Origin: Streptococcus hillyeri
Lineage (GTDB): Bacteria > Bacillota > Bacilli > Lactobacillales > Streptococcaceae
Assembly: GCF_003686955.1 (NCBI RefSeq)
Contig: NZ_RCVM01000011.1
Location: forward strand, 1 to 64,000
Length of the DNA: 64,000 bases
Direction of reading: 5' to 3'
The position numbers were made by a program, and so were the translations under genes. This document shows, in pieces, positions 18,642 to 26,667 of this stretch (the first letter of the stretch is position 1; each line of letters opens with the position of its first letter). The notes beneath the pieces were generated by a model. That model made no database searches and had not been told where the DNA came from. It saw nothing but the letters and a program-made list of their open reading frames with translations.

Positions 18642-19085
18642 TTATCCTAATTTTGCTGATAATGTTTCCGCAAAGGCTTCTAGATTTTCAATATCTTCAT
18701 CCTCTGCCGCCAAGTCTACCTTAACAGAATCAGCACCCTTTGTGGCACCTGTCAAAGCAAACTGTTCTTCAAATTCATCAACGGATTTACAGAAGTAATC
18801 GTAGAAAGTATCTCCTGAGCCAACAACTCCAAAAATCTTTCCTGATAAATCGACATCTGCTAAATCTTCATAGAAATCGACAATTTCATCTGGCAATTCA
18901 CCATCACCGTAAGTGTAAGTAGCCACAATAGCAATATCAGCATCTTCAAAGTCAGCGGCATCAACGGTTGTACACTCATCAACATCTACTGTGTGCCCTA
19001 ATTCTTCCAACTTCTTAGCGACGATGTCTGCAATTTCTTCCGTATTTCCGGTCATGCTGGCATAAACAATTTTTGCTAAAGCCAT
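18642..19085 (-). CDS. flavodoxin
   Basis: 147 residues, short-chain flavodoxin. The FMN phosphate loop SMTGNTE lies at 10-16; aromatic isoalloxazine-stacking positions are in TYTYGDGELPDE and GSGDTFYDYFCK. Strongly acidic, as usual. Serves as a soluble one-electron carrier. Begins a run of genes (flavodoxin, CLC, chorismate mutase, CLC-F) with gaps of 43-60 nt that may form one operon. Confidence 0.93.
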   Translation of the reverse strand: MALAKIVYASMTGNTEEIADIVAKKLEELGHTVDVDECTTVDAADFEDADIAIVATYTYGDGELPDEIVDFYEDLADVDLSGKIFGVVGSGDTFYDYFCKSVDEFEEQFALTGATKGADSVKVDLAAEDEDIENLEAFAETLSAKLG

Positions 19086-19135
19086 AGTTTCCTATATTCC
19101 CTCCAAAGTCAAATTACTATTATTATAGCATACTT

Positions 19136-20158
19136 TTAAAGAAATGGGGCATAGCCTTCAGCAAGTTTTTGCAAAAGCAATTCCTTTTCACTATCACTAG
19201 CAAAAGAGCCTTTTATCGCATCTTGATTATGCTGGTAAAAATCTGTGGGACTTGTGCCAAAATGAGCCGCAAAAAGACCGTACTCTTTCGTTAAATTGGT
19301 ATCTGACACAGTTCGATTATCTGTGTTAATCGAGATATTAGCCCCTGCTGCTTTTAGGTCTAAATAAGGGTAATCTGCAATTGTCTCAATCGCTTTCGTT
19401 TGTAAATTGCTTGTAAGAGCTAATTCTGCTGTCAAATCTGCAGCAACAAACGATTCAAGCAAACCTGGAATTTCCATAATAGCTGTTGTATGCCCTGTTC
19501 GCTTGACACCAGCTTGAATCGCATAAGCAATATTTGTTGCGCAACCACATTGCTCCCCTGCATGCAAAGTCATTTTAAAACCAAGATCATGCGCATGCTG
19601 AATGCCTTTACTTAGACCTTCTGCTGGAAAATCAACTTCATTACCAGCAAAATCAGCCCCTACAACATAAGGTTCCTCACTGGCTTTTACCTCTGTAAAC
19701 ATCGCCATTGTAGCTTCTAAATCATTTTGACGCAAGCCACAAACCAAAGCCTTAGCCACAATACCAAAATCTTTTTCAGCTTTTTGCAATCCTCGGCAGA
19801 CTGCTCGGACCACCTGTGCTACTGATAGCCCTTTATCCATTGATAATTCAGGTGCAAATCGGATTTCTGTATAAATAACATTTTCCTCAGCTGACTGTTT
19901 GGCAACATCGTAAGCCGCCAACTCCAACGCCTCTTCCGTCTGTAACAAAGGACGAATAAAATCAAAGGTTTTAAGATATTCATTTAAGCAAGTGATATCG
20001 GCAGGGGCTGTCACAAGTGATTTTAACTCATCATCACTCGCTGGAATGGAAATCTGTTCCATGGCAGCCAATTGACGAATCATCGGCAACGACAACGAAC
20101 CGTCTAAATGACAATGTAGTTCGGTTTTTGCAAGCTTTGAAAAGTCAACTTGATTCAT
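19136..20158 (-). CDS. add: adenosine deaminase
   Basis: 340 residues from ATG 20158, preceded by AAAGGAGTCTCTC; the track-length ORF starting at 20209 lacks such a site. Amidohydrolase fold with zinc ligands His15 and His17 (HCHLDGS), the HAGEQCG motif, GHTTAI, and the metal Asp of NTDN. The N after the Asp, where proteobacterial enzymes have a second Asp, is usual in Gram-positive members. Deaminates adenosine/deoxyadenosine to inosine for purine salvage. Confidence 0.93.
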   Translation of the reverse strand: MNQVDFSKLAKTELHCHLDGSLSLPMIRQLAAMEQISIPASDDELKSLVTAPADITCLNEYLKTFDFIRPLLQTEEALELAAYDVAKQSAEENVIYTEIRFAPELSMDKGLSVAQVVRAVCRGLQKAEKDFGIVAKALVCGLRQNDLEATMAMFTEVKASEEPYVVGADFAGNEVDFPAEGLSKGIQHAHDLGFKMTLHAGEQCGCATNIAYAIQAGVKRTGHTTAIMEIPGLLESFVAADLTAELALTSNLQTKAIETIADYPYLDLKAAGANISINTDNRTVSDTNLTKEYGLFAAHFGTSPTDFYQHNQDAIKGSFASDSEKELLLQKLAEGYAPFL

Positions 20159-20432
20159 GAGAGACTCCTTTTTCCTAAAAGTTGTCATTATCTTACCATA
20201 ATGAGCCAAAAAATCAACAAGAAATACGAACTTTTAGAAAATCTTATCCTTTTCTTTAGATTATTCTTATCCTCTAAAGATTAACTTTAGAATTTTGGCA
20301 AAGTCAATCTCTTACTTAACCTCCCAAAGCACAATTAGCAGCTCTTTTGTCAACTATTTATATGCTAAATTTTTGAAAAAAACCTTTCTTTTTGATAGGC
20401 TAATGACAAGAAATTTAATAAGGAGAAATCTT

Positions 20433-21224
20433 ATGTCAGATTATATTTTACCTGAAGTTTGGGAAGCCCCCCAACAAATGGGCGGGGCTTGGGGTGGTCT
20501 CAATCAACCAACTGCTGGAGCACGTTTTGAACAAACCTTACCAAAGGGGGATAAACCTTTCCAAGTCTATTCACTGGGAACACCAAATGGTATCAAGGTT
20601 ACCATTATGCTAGAAGAATTAAAAGAGCTTGGACTTGCTGCTGATTATGACCTTTTCCGTATCAAAATCGGAGACGGTGATCAATTTGGATCTGATTTTG
20701 TCAGCATTAATCCTAACTCAAAAATTCCTGCTATGCTCGATTTATCAGGAGATGAGCCTGTCCGTGTCTTTGAATCTCCGTCTATCTTGCTTTACTTAGC
20801 TGACAAATTTGAACACTTTATTCCTAAAGATTTTACTAAACGTACAGAGGTGATGAATTGGCTCTTTTGGCAAACAGGCGCAGCACCTTTCTTAGGTGGT
20901 GGATTTGGACATTTCTTCCATTACGCTCCTGAGAAAATCGAATATGCTATCAACCGCTTTGCTATGGAAGCGAAGCGCCAATTGGACCTTTTGGATAAGG
21001 AATTAGCCACTAAAACTTATATCACTGGTGAGGAATACACTATTGCCGATATCGCTATCTGGTCTTGGTACGGTCGTCTCGCTCAGGATAAGGTCTGGGA
21101 TCGTGCTGGTATTTTTCTTAACGTCAAAGAATACAAAAATCTGCAACGTTGGACAGACCTCATTGCTAATCGCCCTGCTGTTAAGCGTGGACTAGAAGCC
21201 ACTTATCAAGAGATTGACGCATGA
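20433..21224 (+). CDS. yghU: YghU-like glutathione-dependent disulfide-bond oxidoreductase
   Basis: 263 residues. The ATG at 20433 has AAGGAGAAATCTT upstream; the longer ORF from 20295 is not supported. An N-terminal extension (PEVWEAPQQMGGAWGG) precedes a thioredoxin-like GST domain with QVYSLGTPNGIKVTIMLEEL, the ESPSILLYLADKF glutathione-binding segment, and a helical C-terminal domain. Nu-class GSTs of the YghU type reduce organic peroxides and disulfides with two bound glutathiones. The gene overlaps the following acetyltransferase by 4 nt (ATGA). Confidence 0.88.
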   Translation: MSDYILPEVWEAPQQMGGAWGGLNQPTAGARFEQTLPKGDKPFQVYSLGTPNGIKVTIMLEELKELGLAADYDLFRIKIGDGDQFGSDFVSINPNSKIPAMLDLSGDEPVRVFESPSILLYLADKFEHFIPKDFTKRTEVMNWLFWQTGAAPFLGGGFGHFFHYAPEKIEYAINRFAMEAKRQLDLLDKELATKTYITGEEYTIADIAIWSWYGRLAQDKVWDRAGIFLNVKEYKNLQRWTDLIANRPAVKRGLEATYQEIDA

Positions 21225-21655
21225 GTTGGCAAGTTAAAACCTTAGATGAATTGACTCCACGTCAACTACATGCTATCTATCAGACCAGAGTAGCGGTTTT
21301 TGTCGTTGAGCAAACCTGCCCCTATCCCGAAGTTGACGAGTACGACCTTAATGCCATGCATTTATTTCAGGAAGACAATTGCAGCATCAAAGCCTATTGT
21401 CGCCTCATTCCTACAGATAATACCATCAAACTCGGTCGTGTCCTAGTAACAGAGGCCTATCGTGGAACTGGATTAGGGAGAAAGTTAATTAATCAAGCCC
21501 TATCAACCTGCCAACAACACTTTCCTAATCAAACCATCTATGCTCAAGCTCAAGCACATCTTAAAGATTTTTACGCTTCCTTCGGATTTAAAGCCATCTC
21601 AAAAGAATATCTAGAAGATGGCATTCCACATGTCGATATGACTTTAACTGCTTAA
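21221..21655 (+). CDS. GNAT acetyltransferase, ElaA-like
   Basis: 144 residues. The N-terminal strand LTPRQLHAIYQTRVAVFVVEQTCPYPEVDEYD is typical of the ElaA/YjcF branch, and the acetyl-CoA loop is RGTGLGRKL (about 85-93). Translationally coupled to the YghU-like gene by a 4-nt overlap. Substrate unknown. Confidence 0.85.
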   Translation: MSWQVKTLDELTPRQLHAIYQTRVAVFVVEQTCPYPEVDEYDLNAMHLFQEDNCSIKAYCRLIPTDNTIKLGRVLVTEAYRGTGLGRKLINQALSTCQQHFPNQTIYAQAQAHLKDFYASFGFKAISKEYLEDGIPHVDMTLTA

Positions 21656-21737
21656 AAAGGGGGCAATTCCTACAGCACAGAATTTGGTACTCGTATAATA
21701 TGGTATAATAACTAAAAACAATCCAAGAGAGGTAACC

Positions 21738-22670
21738 ATGACTTTTCATTCTATTCTTGATAAAATCAAGGCATACGACACCATCATTATCCACCGCCAC
21801 CAAAGACCTGATCCTGATGCCATTGGTTCTCAAATTGGTTTGCGTGAGATCGTCCGCACTAATTTTCCAGAAAAAACAGTTCTAGCAACCGGCATCAACG
21901 AACCGACGCTGTCTTGGATTGCGGAGATGGATCAGGTCGCTGATAGTGACTATGAAAACGCCTTGGTTATCGTCACTGATACTGCTAACACACCTCGAAT
22001 TGATGATGAGCGCTATCAGACTGGAGAATACCTGATTAAAATTGACCACCATCCAAACGATGATGCCTATGGAGACCTTATCCACGTTGATACGACTGCC
22101 TCATCTGCTAGTGAAATTATCACCGATTTTGCTCTGACTGTCGGTCTGAAACTTTCTGATTTTGCAGCAAGCGTCCTCTACAATGGGATTGTCGGTGATA
22201 CTGGGCGATTTTTATACCCTGCGACAACTAGCAAAACCATGCAAATTGCTGCTAAGTTACGCGAATACGACTTTGATTTTTCAGCTATGGCCCGTCGAAT
22301 GGATTCTTTCCCTATGAAAATTGCTAAGCTCCAAGGCTATATCTTTGATCATCTCGAGGTTGATGAAAATGGGGCTGCGCGTGTCATCTTGACCCAAAAA
22401 ATGATGGCAGATTTTGACGTGACAGAAGCCGAAACCTCTGCCATCGTTGGAACGCCTGGAAAAATTGATAGTGTTGAAAGTTGGGCAATTTTCGTGGAAC
22501 AAGCTGACGGCACCTACCGTGTTCGTCTCCGCAGTAAGTCAGCTATTATCAATGAGATCGCCAAACGCCATGATGGTGGCGGACATCCCCTTGCCAGCGG
22601 AGCCAATTCCTATAGCTTGGAAGAAAATGAACAAATTTACCAAGAAATTAAAGAATTATTAGCTAAATAA
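21738..22670 (+). CDS. pde2: DHH/DHHA1 phosphodiesterase (Pde2/NrnA type)
   Basis: 310 residues. The DHH domain keeps the manganese-binding motifs HRHQRPDPDAIGS, DTAN, DHHPND and D-T near GIVGDTGRF; the C-terminal DHHA1 domain ends with the RHDGGGHPLASGA substrate loop. The pneumococcal protein at this chromosomal position (before rpmE2) is Pde2, which hydrolyses pApA from c-di-AMP breakdown to AMP; NrnA relatives also degrade short oligoribonucleotides and pAp. AGAGAGGTAACC precedes ATG. Function assigned by family and gene neighbourhood. Confidence 0.88.
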   Translation: MTFHSILDKIKAYDTIIIHRHQRPDPDAIGSQIGLREIVRTNFPEKTVLATGINEPTLSWIAEMDQVADSDYENALVIVTDTANTPRIDDERYQTGEYLIKIDHHPNDDAYGDLIHVDTTASSASEIITDFALTVGLKLSDFAASVLYNGIVGDTGRFLYPATTSKTMQIAAKLREYDFDFSAMARRMDSFPMKIAKLQGYIFDHLEVDENGAARVILTQKMMADFDVTEAETSAIVGTPGKIDSVESWAIFVEQADGTYRVRLRSKSAIINEIAKRHDGGGHPLASGANSYSLEENEQIYQEIKELLAK

Positions 22671-22671
22671 C

Positions 22672-22700
22672 TTGTCAAGCTCTGCCATTTTTGATAAAAT
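22672..22700 (+). promoter_or_regulatory. promoter of rpmE2
   Basis: TTGTCA (22672-22677), 17-bp spacer, TAAAAT (22695-22700), about 60 nt before the start codon. Confidence 0.65.
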
Positions 22701-22760
22701 AACAGAGTTAATAATAACTATGGTACGTAAAGTACTATGGCAGAAAGGAACTCATTAACA

Positions 22761-23018
22761 ATGAAAAAAGATATCCATCCAGAATACCGTCCAGTTGTTT
22801 TCCTTGATACAACTACTGGTTACCAATTCCTTAGCGGCTCAACAAAAGCTACTAAAGAAACTGTAGAATTTGAAGGTGAAACTTACCCACTTATCCGTGT
22901 GGAAATTTCATCAGATTCACACCCATTCTACACTGGTCGTCAAAAATTCACTCAAGCAGACGGACGCGTGGACAAATTCAACAAAAAATACGGTCTCAAA
23001 GACGCAAACGCAAAATAA
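22761..23018 (+). CDS. rpmE2: 50S ribosomal protein L31 type B, C-terminus rewritten by island insertion
   Basis: 85 residues from [12 protein letters not shown]; the zinc-free type B form (no CxxC). The 3' end is the attachment site of the island that follows: the present end is DANAK, while the sequence left beyond the right repeat (34091-34103) shows that the original end was DANAAK. The island thus brings its own last codons and keeps the gene functional. It also supplies a new terminator. The start at 22761 rather than 22737 is set by the family N-terminus. Confidence 0.95.
   Translation: MKKDIHPEYRPVVFLDTTTGYQFLSGSTKATKETVEFEGETYPLIRVEISSDSHPFYTGRQKFTQADGRVDKFNKKYGLKDANAK
22986..23011 (+). 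repeat. left attachment site (attL) of the island
   Basis: 26-bp sequence inside the last codons of rpmE2, repeated without mismatch at 34069-34094. Confidence 0.92.
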
Positions 23019-23041
23019 GGTCGAGAAACCGCATTATAAAG

Positions 23042-23075
23042 CCATTCCTAGTTTTAGGAATGGTTTTTATTTTTA
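23042..23075 (+). terminator. island-supplied terminator for rpmE2
   Basis: CCATTCCTA/TAGGAATGG stem followed by a T-rich run. Its reverse complement may also end the integrase message. Confidence 0.8.
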
Positions 23076-23079
23076 AAAA

Positions 23080-23100
23080 GGTAACGGAAAAGGTAACGAT
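23080..23100 (+). repeat. GGTAACG repeats near attL
   Basis: Two direct GGTAACG copies 14 nt apart; a similar pair (GTGTAACG, GGTAACG) stands near the right end at about 33953-33972. Possible arm-type integrase sites. Confidence 0.4.
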
Positions 23101-23106
23101 TTAGGG

Positions 23107-24249
23107 TTATGCCTCTAAAAATTTGATAAATTTTTCCGCAGTCTGCTCCTTGACGTTTTCGGTTACGTGGGCGTAAATATTCATAGTTGTTTTTATATCT
23201 TCATGCCCTACGCGCTCTTGAACTTCTTTTATAGTTGCCCCAGCTTCAAATAATAACGATATGTGAGTATGGCGAAAACCGTGAGGTTTGATATAAGGAA
23301 GGTTATACTTCTTCAGAATTTTCTTTAAGCGATAATTGATAAAGTCAAATCCTCTAGGTTTACCCGTTTCCGCTGGAAAGAGGATATCAGTATCTTTTAA
23401 ACGGTTAGGAAAGTTAAAGAACTGCCTTTCTTGTCTCCATTTCTTTAATATTTGCACGGTGACGGTATCAAGGGCTAGGGTTCGCTTACTTTTCTTTGTC
23501 TTTGGGGTTTGGAAAATAACGGCATTGTTTTCGCCGTATGCTACTGTCTGATTGACTGATAGCTTGTTAGTAGTGAAATCTATATCTTTCCACCGTAACG
23601 CTAAAACCTCGCTCTTACGCATACCAGTATAAGCAAGTAGTCGGAAAACCGTTTTTAATTCTGCATTATCTTCCTTGTCAACACATTCAAGAAAGGTTAA
23701 CAACTGCTCCCGATTATAAAAGTTCTCTAGCTTTTTTTCATCTTCATCTACTTCTGCGGATTTACGGGGCTTTATAATCTTTCTCATTGGGTTATCATTA
23801 ACATAACCGAGACTAACCGCATAGTCTAGCACCGTCTTAGTCATGCCTATAAAGTTAGCATACTTCTTATATTTCTTAAACCATTCAAGCGCCTGTTTTT
23901 GGCACATTGGTAGGCTTATCTTATCAATATAGCACGCGCCAAATACTGGTATGATATGTAAATCAGCTTGCGCCTTTTGTCGGGCGTAGGTGCTTGGTTT
24001 TACGGTGTTTTTGTAATGTTCTAACCATAGGTTATAAACTTCTTGAAAAGTTATCTTTTCAGGCTTATTAAAATAGCCGTCAGTCTCTACCTTGATAAGT
24101 AACTGACTTTCTGCCAACTTAGCTTCATTGCGGGTTTTGAAGCCTTTCTTTTTAACCCGTTTGTCCTTTCCTGTGAGTGGGTCTTTTCCCACGTAAGCTA
24201 TAAAATAGTATCTAGTAGTACCATCTTTTAACGTATAGAGTTTAATCAT
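23107..24249 (-). CDS. int: tyrosine-type site-specific integrase
   Basis: 380 residues. N-terminal arm-binding domain (about 1-60), SAM-like core-binding domain (about 65-165), catalytic domain with the complete set: Arg211 (TGMRKSE), Lys in the TPKTKKS hairpin, His323 and Arg326 (HGFRH), His349 (GHE), and nucleophile Tyr359. Catalyses integration and excision at the 26-bp site in rpmE2, about 95 bp from its own stop, the usual position for an island integrase. Confidence 0.96.
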   Translation of the reverse strand: MIKLYTLKDGTTRYYFIAYVGKDPLTGKDKRVKKKGFKTRNEAKLAESQLLIKVETDGYFNKPEKITFQEVYNLWLEHYKNTVKPSTYARQKAQADLHIIPVFGACYIDKISLPMCQKQALEWFKKYKKYANFIGMTKTVLDYAVSLGYVNDNPMRKIIKPRKSAEVDEDEKKLENFYNREQLLTFLECVDKEDNAELKTVFRLLAYTGMRKSEVLALRWKDIDFTTNKLSVNQTVAYGENNAVIFQTPKTKKSKRTLALDTVTVQILKKWRQERQFFNFPNRLKDTDILFPAETGKPRGFDFINYRLKKILKKYNLPYIKPHGFRHTHISLLFEAGATIKEVQERVGHEDIKTTMNIYAHVTENVKEQTAEKFIKFLEA

Positions 24250-24273
24250 TAGTGTACTCCTTTTTCTTTAACT

Positions 24274-24300
24274 GCTTACCTCGCCTAGTTTAGAAAATAA
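24274..24300 (+). repeat. 27-bp dispersed island repeat, copy 1
   Basis: Begins GCTTACCTCGCCTAG and ends AAAATAA. Copy 2 at 26296-26322 is identical; an inverted copy with one base missing is at 33910-33935. Confidence 0.85.
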
Positions 24301-24337
24301 AGAGTATTGACACGCTTGCGCGTGAATTACCGCGCGA

Positions 24338-24366
24338 TTGTCAAGCGTAACTAGATTTGTTATACT
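24338..24366 (+). promoter_or_regulatory. promoter of the Fst-like toxin RNA
   Basis: TTGTCA (24338-24343), 17-bp spacer, TATACT (24361-24366). Confidence 0.7.
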
Positions 24367-24404
24367 GAAATAGCCCCTTTGGGATAGGAAGGGGGTGAAT
24401 AGTC

Positions 24405-24500
24405 ATGTTAGACGTATTCCTTACAGTATTTCTTGCGCCTTTGCTTGTTGCTATCCTAACGGCATTATTTGAGTATTGGCTCAACTCACGCAAGAAATGA
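24405..24500 (+). CDS. Fst/Ldr-like type I toxin peptide
   Basis: 31 residues, too short for ordinary ORF calling. One hydrophobic helix (about 5-22: FLTVFLAPLLVAILTALF) followed by a charged tail EYWLNSRKK. The APLLV...LFEYWLN pattern is that of the Fst family of membrane-damaging toxins from plasmid pAD1 and Lactobacillales chromosomes. The ribosome site AAGGGGG can pair with CCCCTT about 14 nt upstream, hiding it as in the Fst leader. It has its own promoter and a convergent antisense RNA. Likely an addiction module for the island. Confidence 0.8.
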   Translation: MLDVFLTVFLAPLLVAILTALFEYWLNSRKK

Positions 24501-24539
24501 CCCTTAGGGCATAGCTAGAAATAGCTAAGAGCCAAAAAG

Positions 24540-24606
24540 AAAACCCTCAACGTTGCGACCGTTGGGGGCTTTTTTTGTGCCATGCTAGACACATTCCTTA
24601 CTGTTA
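24540..24606 (-). ncRNA. antisense antitoxin RNA (RNAII-like)
   Basis: A strong minus-strand promoter (below) would start RNA near 24605; it would end at the shared bidirectional terminator, about 65 nt, the size of pAD1 RNAII. Its 5' part covers a direct repeat (24581-24603) matching 19 of 23 bases of the toxin start region (24404-24426), so it can pair with the toxin message at the start codon. Confidence 0.7.
24544..24577. terminator. bidirectional terminator shared by toxin and antitoxin RNAs
   Basis: CCCTCAACG/CGTTGGGGG stem with T-run on the plus side and T-rich run on the minus side. Confidence 0.85.
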
Positions 24607-24611
24607 AGGGT

Positions 24612-24641
24612 ATTATATCCCAAAACTGCCCCCAAAGTCAA
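24612..24641 (-). promoter_or_regulatory. promoter of the antitoxin RNA
   Basis: Minus-strand TTGACT (24636-24641), 18-bp spacer, perfect TATAAT (24612-24617). Confidence 0.8.
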
Positions 24642-24759
24642 GCGGTTTACTTGTCATCATTTTTTATTAGTTGTCATCAGTTATTTTTAGCTAACCGAGA
24701 GGCAGGCTTTTTTGATAATTAACAAATATACCACACGCCAACCTAGAAAGGTTGGCTTT

Positions 24760-25497
24760 TTAGTTGTCTGTGTTTCTGCTTGCTAGTTTTTTGATAAGGT
24801 CATAAGCTATCTCTCTATCTCGTTTATCAAGGGTTATATAGTCTATAAGAATATCACTAAAATTAGTACCTAGTTCTTTATCAGCAATCACTAGACGTAG
24901 GACTATTGAAAAATATCCCTCGTCTATATCTGATAACCCTTTTTTTAATCTATTAAATTTTATAGGGTCATCTATATAGCTTTCTAAAAATGTATAAGCT
25001 TGTTTAGCTTCTTCTTGCTTTTTGAGACTGACTTTATTTAATTCCTCTATATCTATTTCATTAAAAAAATCCGCAATAGTAAAATCAAACTCCAGATTGT
25101 TATCAGCAACAATTTTAATAAAATTGTCTCTTGTAATATCCAAATAATTATATAGCTTAGACGCTTCTTTAAACGGGATAAAATTTTTCTCATTTTCCCA
25201 CGTTTCCAAAACTTCTTTAGGAAGTCCCAAAAGTACCGACAAGGTATCTATACTTAGATTAAAAAATTTTCGCGTCTTATCCAAAGTTAAAAATTTAGGT
25301 TCTGTCGCTTCATCTAAACCTAGTAAATACCCAACCGAAACACCGAAGAAATCGGCTAGAGCTTGGGCTTTTTCGGGTTTTATTTGACTTTCTCCATTTT
25401 CCCAGCGCGATACACTCATTTTAGTAGTATATAACTTATCAGCTAATTCTTTTTGAGTTAGTTTTTTCTCTCTCCGTAACTCTTTTAATCTATTCAT
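24760..25497 (-). CDS. XRE/CI-type master repressor of the island
   Basis: 245 residues from MNRLKELRREKKLTQ; ATG 25497 with AAAGGTGG about 11 nt upstream. N-terminal HTH_3 (about 1-60: LTQKELADKLYTTKMSVSRWENG). A second HTH-like segment (about 77-105) precedes a C-terminal region with no peptidase motif, so this is unlike LexA-type CI proteins cleaved by RecA. It is divergent from the Cro-like gene, with three operators between them. In PICIs such repressors (Stl) are relieved by helper-phage proteins; induction here would fit that model, but is inferred. Confidence 0.85.
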   Translation of the reverse strand: MNRLKELRREKKLTQKELADKLYTTKMSVSRWENGESQIKPEKAQALADFFGVSVGYLLGLDEATEPKFLTLDKTRKFFNLSIDTLSVLLGLPKEVLETWENEKNFIPFKEASKLYNYLDITRDNFIKIVADNNLEFDFTIADFFNEIDIEELNKVSLKKQEEAKQAYTFLESYIDDPIKFNRLKKGLSDIDEGYFSIVLRLVIADKELGTNFSDILIDYITLDKRDREIAYDLIKKLASRNTDN

Positions 25498-25533
25498 GGT
25501 AAAACCACCTTTCAAAAGTGATTATATCACAAA

Positions 25534-25622
25534 ATAACATAAACTGTTATTTTTTTGAAAAAAATACTTGCAGAGTAACGGAAAATGTTATATTATATCC
25601 TTGCGGTAACAAAAAATGTTAC
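25534..25622. promoter_or_regulatory. three 17-bp operators and divergent promoters
   Basis: Inverted repeats (A/G)TAAC-N7-GTTA(T/C) at 25534-25550, 25575-25591 and 25606-25622. The middle one lies between TTGCAG (25568-25573) and TATTAT (25591-25596) of the rightward promoter. The first lies in the upstream part of the leftward promoter, whose TATAAT is near 25520. Confidence 0.75.
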
Positions 25623-25681
25623 AAACCAACCGCCTTTCAATTCTATTCATGGTTGGCAATATCAAAACAAGGAGGTATTTA

Positions 25682-25867
25682 ATGCTTATCACAGTTGAAC
25701 ACGCTGAGAAAGTTCGTATTAAACGTGGGCGCTTGGATTTAACTAAAGCTGAGACGGCTAAACGTATTCAAGTTACACCGAACACACTAAAAAAAATCGA
25801 GTTAGGAAACTATGACGCTCCTAAAGCGGTTTATGAAAAAGTGATGAACTTTTTACTAGAAGAATAG
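25682..25867 (+). CDS. Cro-like XRE regulator
   Basis: 61 residues from the ATG at 25682 with a perfect AAGGAGG site. One helix-turn-helix (TKAETAKRIQVTPNTLKKIELG). It is the first gene rightward of the operator region, opposite the repressor, the classic lytic-side regulator position. The upstream in-frame ATG at 25616 lies within the operators and is rejected. Confidence 0.82.
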   Translation: MLITVEHAEKVRIKRGRLDLTKAETAKRIQVTPNTLKKIELGNYDAPKAVYEKVMNFLLEE

Positions 25868-25879
25868 GAGGAACATACT

Positions 25880-25957
25880 ATAGGACTACTAACCGCACTA
25901 CTGCACTTGTTAACGTGGGCTTTTGCTACTGACTACCCCGAGGAGGAAGAAAGCTAA
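25880..25957 (+). CDS. putative 25-residue hydrophobic peptide with ATA start
   Basis: A perfect AGGAGG site lies 8 nt before ATA at 25880, opening a 26-codon frame: hydrophobic first half (GLLTALLHLLTWAF), acidic tail ending in EEEES. The stop TAA overlaps the ATG of the next gene. No ATG, GTG or TTG is placed for this site. The spacing and coupling suggest real translation from a non-standard start. It could instead be a leader for the next gene. Confidence 0.4.
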   Translation: MGLLTALLHLLTWAFATDYPEEEES

Positions 25958-26190
25958 TGCCTAGTATTGATAAAGATACCGTGATTTGTCAAAGTAAGGA
26001 CGGGAACAACACACCTATCACCGCAGAAATGGCACTTAATGACGTTTTTCAAATCTTAGATGATATTGATACACTACTAACGTCAGCATTTGGCACAGAC
26101 GGGCTATATAGAAAGCCTTTTGACACTAAGCTAGAAGTCCTTTATCAGATTTGGGCGCTACTTTCCGAAGCTTTGGAAGATAATAAATAA
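25957..26190 (+). CDS. island hypothetical protein (77 aa)
   Basis: 77 residues, acidic, with no motif I recognise. A short helical core (DVFQILDDIDTLLTSAF) and a hydrophobic C-terminal helix (LEVLYQIWALLSEAL). The start codon overlaps the preceding peptide's stop; GAGGAGG lies 10 nt upstream. It is probably an early satellite gene under the Cro-side promoter. A terminator-like GGGTGTAA/TTACACCC hairpin follows at once. Confidence 0.7.
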   Translation: MPSIDKDTVICQSKDGNNTPITAEMALNDVFQILDDIDTLLTSAFGTDGLYRKPFDTKLEVLYQIWALLSEALEDNK

Positions 26191-26214
26191 GGGTGTAACG
26201 ACTACTTACACCCT
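26190..26214 (+). terminator. hairpin after the 77-aa gene
   Basis: Perfect GGGTGTAA/TTACACCC stem; no clear T-run, so it may be a processing or attenuation structure. Confidence 0.4.
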
Positions 26215-26295
26215 AAATCCTACGGAGGGCGCAACCCCTTAAAACTACGAACCGACCAATAAAACCTTAAAACAATATGATTAAGTAAAACAACG

Positions 26296-26322
26296 GCTTA
26301 CCTCGCCTAGTTTAGAAAATAA
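26296..26322 (+). repeat. 27-bp dispersed island repeat, copy 2
   Basis: Identical to 24274-24300, about 37 nt before the next gene start. Confidence 0.85.
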
Positions 26323-26358
26323 CCACGCCGAGCGCGTGACAAAAAGGAAAACAACTAT

Positions 26359-26667
26359 ATGATTAACGAAACCGAACATACTTCAATGACTAAAAATGAT
26401 TTTTTAGTGTTACGCACCGCAGACTTGAAAGAAAATGCTACTTTTAACGACCTAGCACTTAAAGTGGCACGTCTTGAGCTTTCTCTTATGGATTTACTAG
26501 ATAGCACGCTAGACGCGGTAAAATACCCCGATATGGCGATTTTAAGCGTACCCGAGCATCTACCTAAGTTAGATAAAAAGGCGCTTGATTTACTGCTAAA
26601 ATTGGACGAGGAGGGCGACTATATCGCTCTATGGGGATATCTGTCAGATGAAAAAAGCAGAGCTTAA
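26359..26667 (+). CDS. island hypothetical protein (102 aa)
   Basis: 102 residues, acidic, helix-rich, no family recognised. AAAAAGGAAAAC precedes the ATG. Its 3' end overlaps the next gene by 20 nt, so the two are co-translated. Part of the block of small early genes between the regulators and the replication gene, where PICIs carry accessory and interference functions; no function can be assigned. Confidence 0.7.
   Translation: MINETEHTSMTKNDFLVLRTADLKENATFNDLALKVARLELSLMDLLDSTLDAVKYPDMAILSVPEHLPKLDKKALDLLLKLDEEGDYIALWGYLSDEKSRA

Noticed and set aside
18600..19135. Fluoride riboswitch ahead of the flavodoxin-CLC-F run
   Set aside because: The gaps are too short and I see no conserved fluoride-aptamer bases.
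20225..20240. TACGAACT resembling a com-box upstream of the YghU-like gene
   Set aside because: Two mismatches and 200 bp from the start codon; not convincing.
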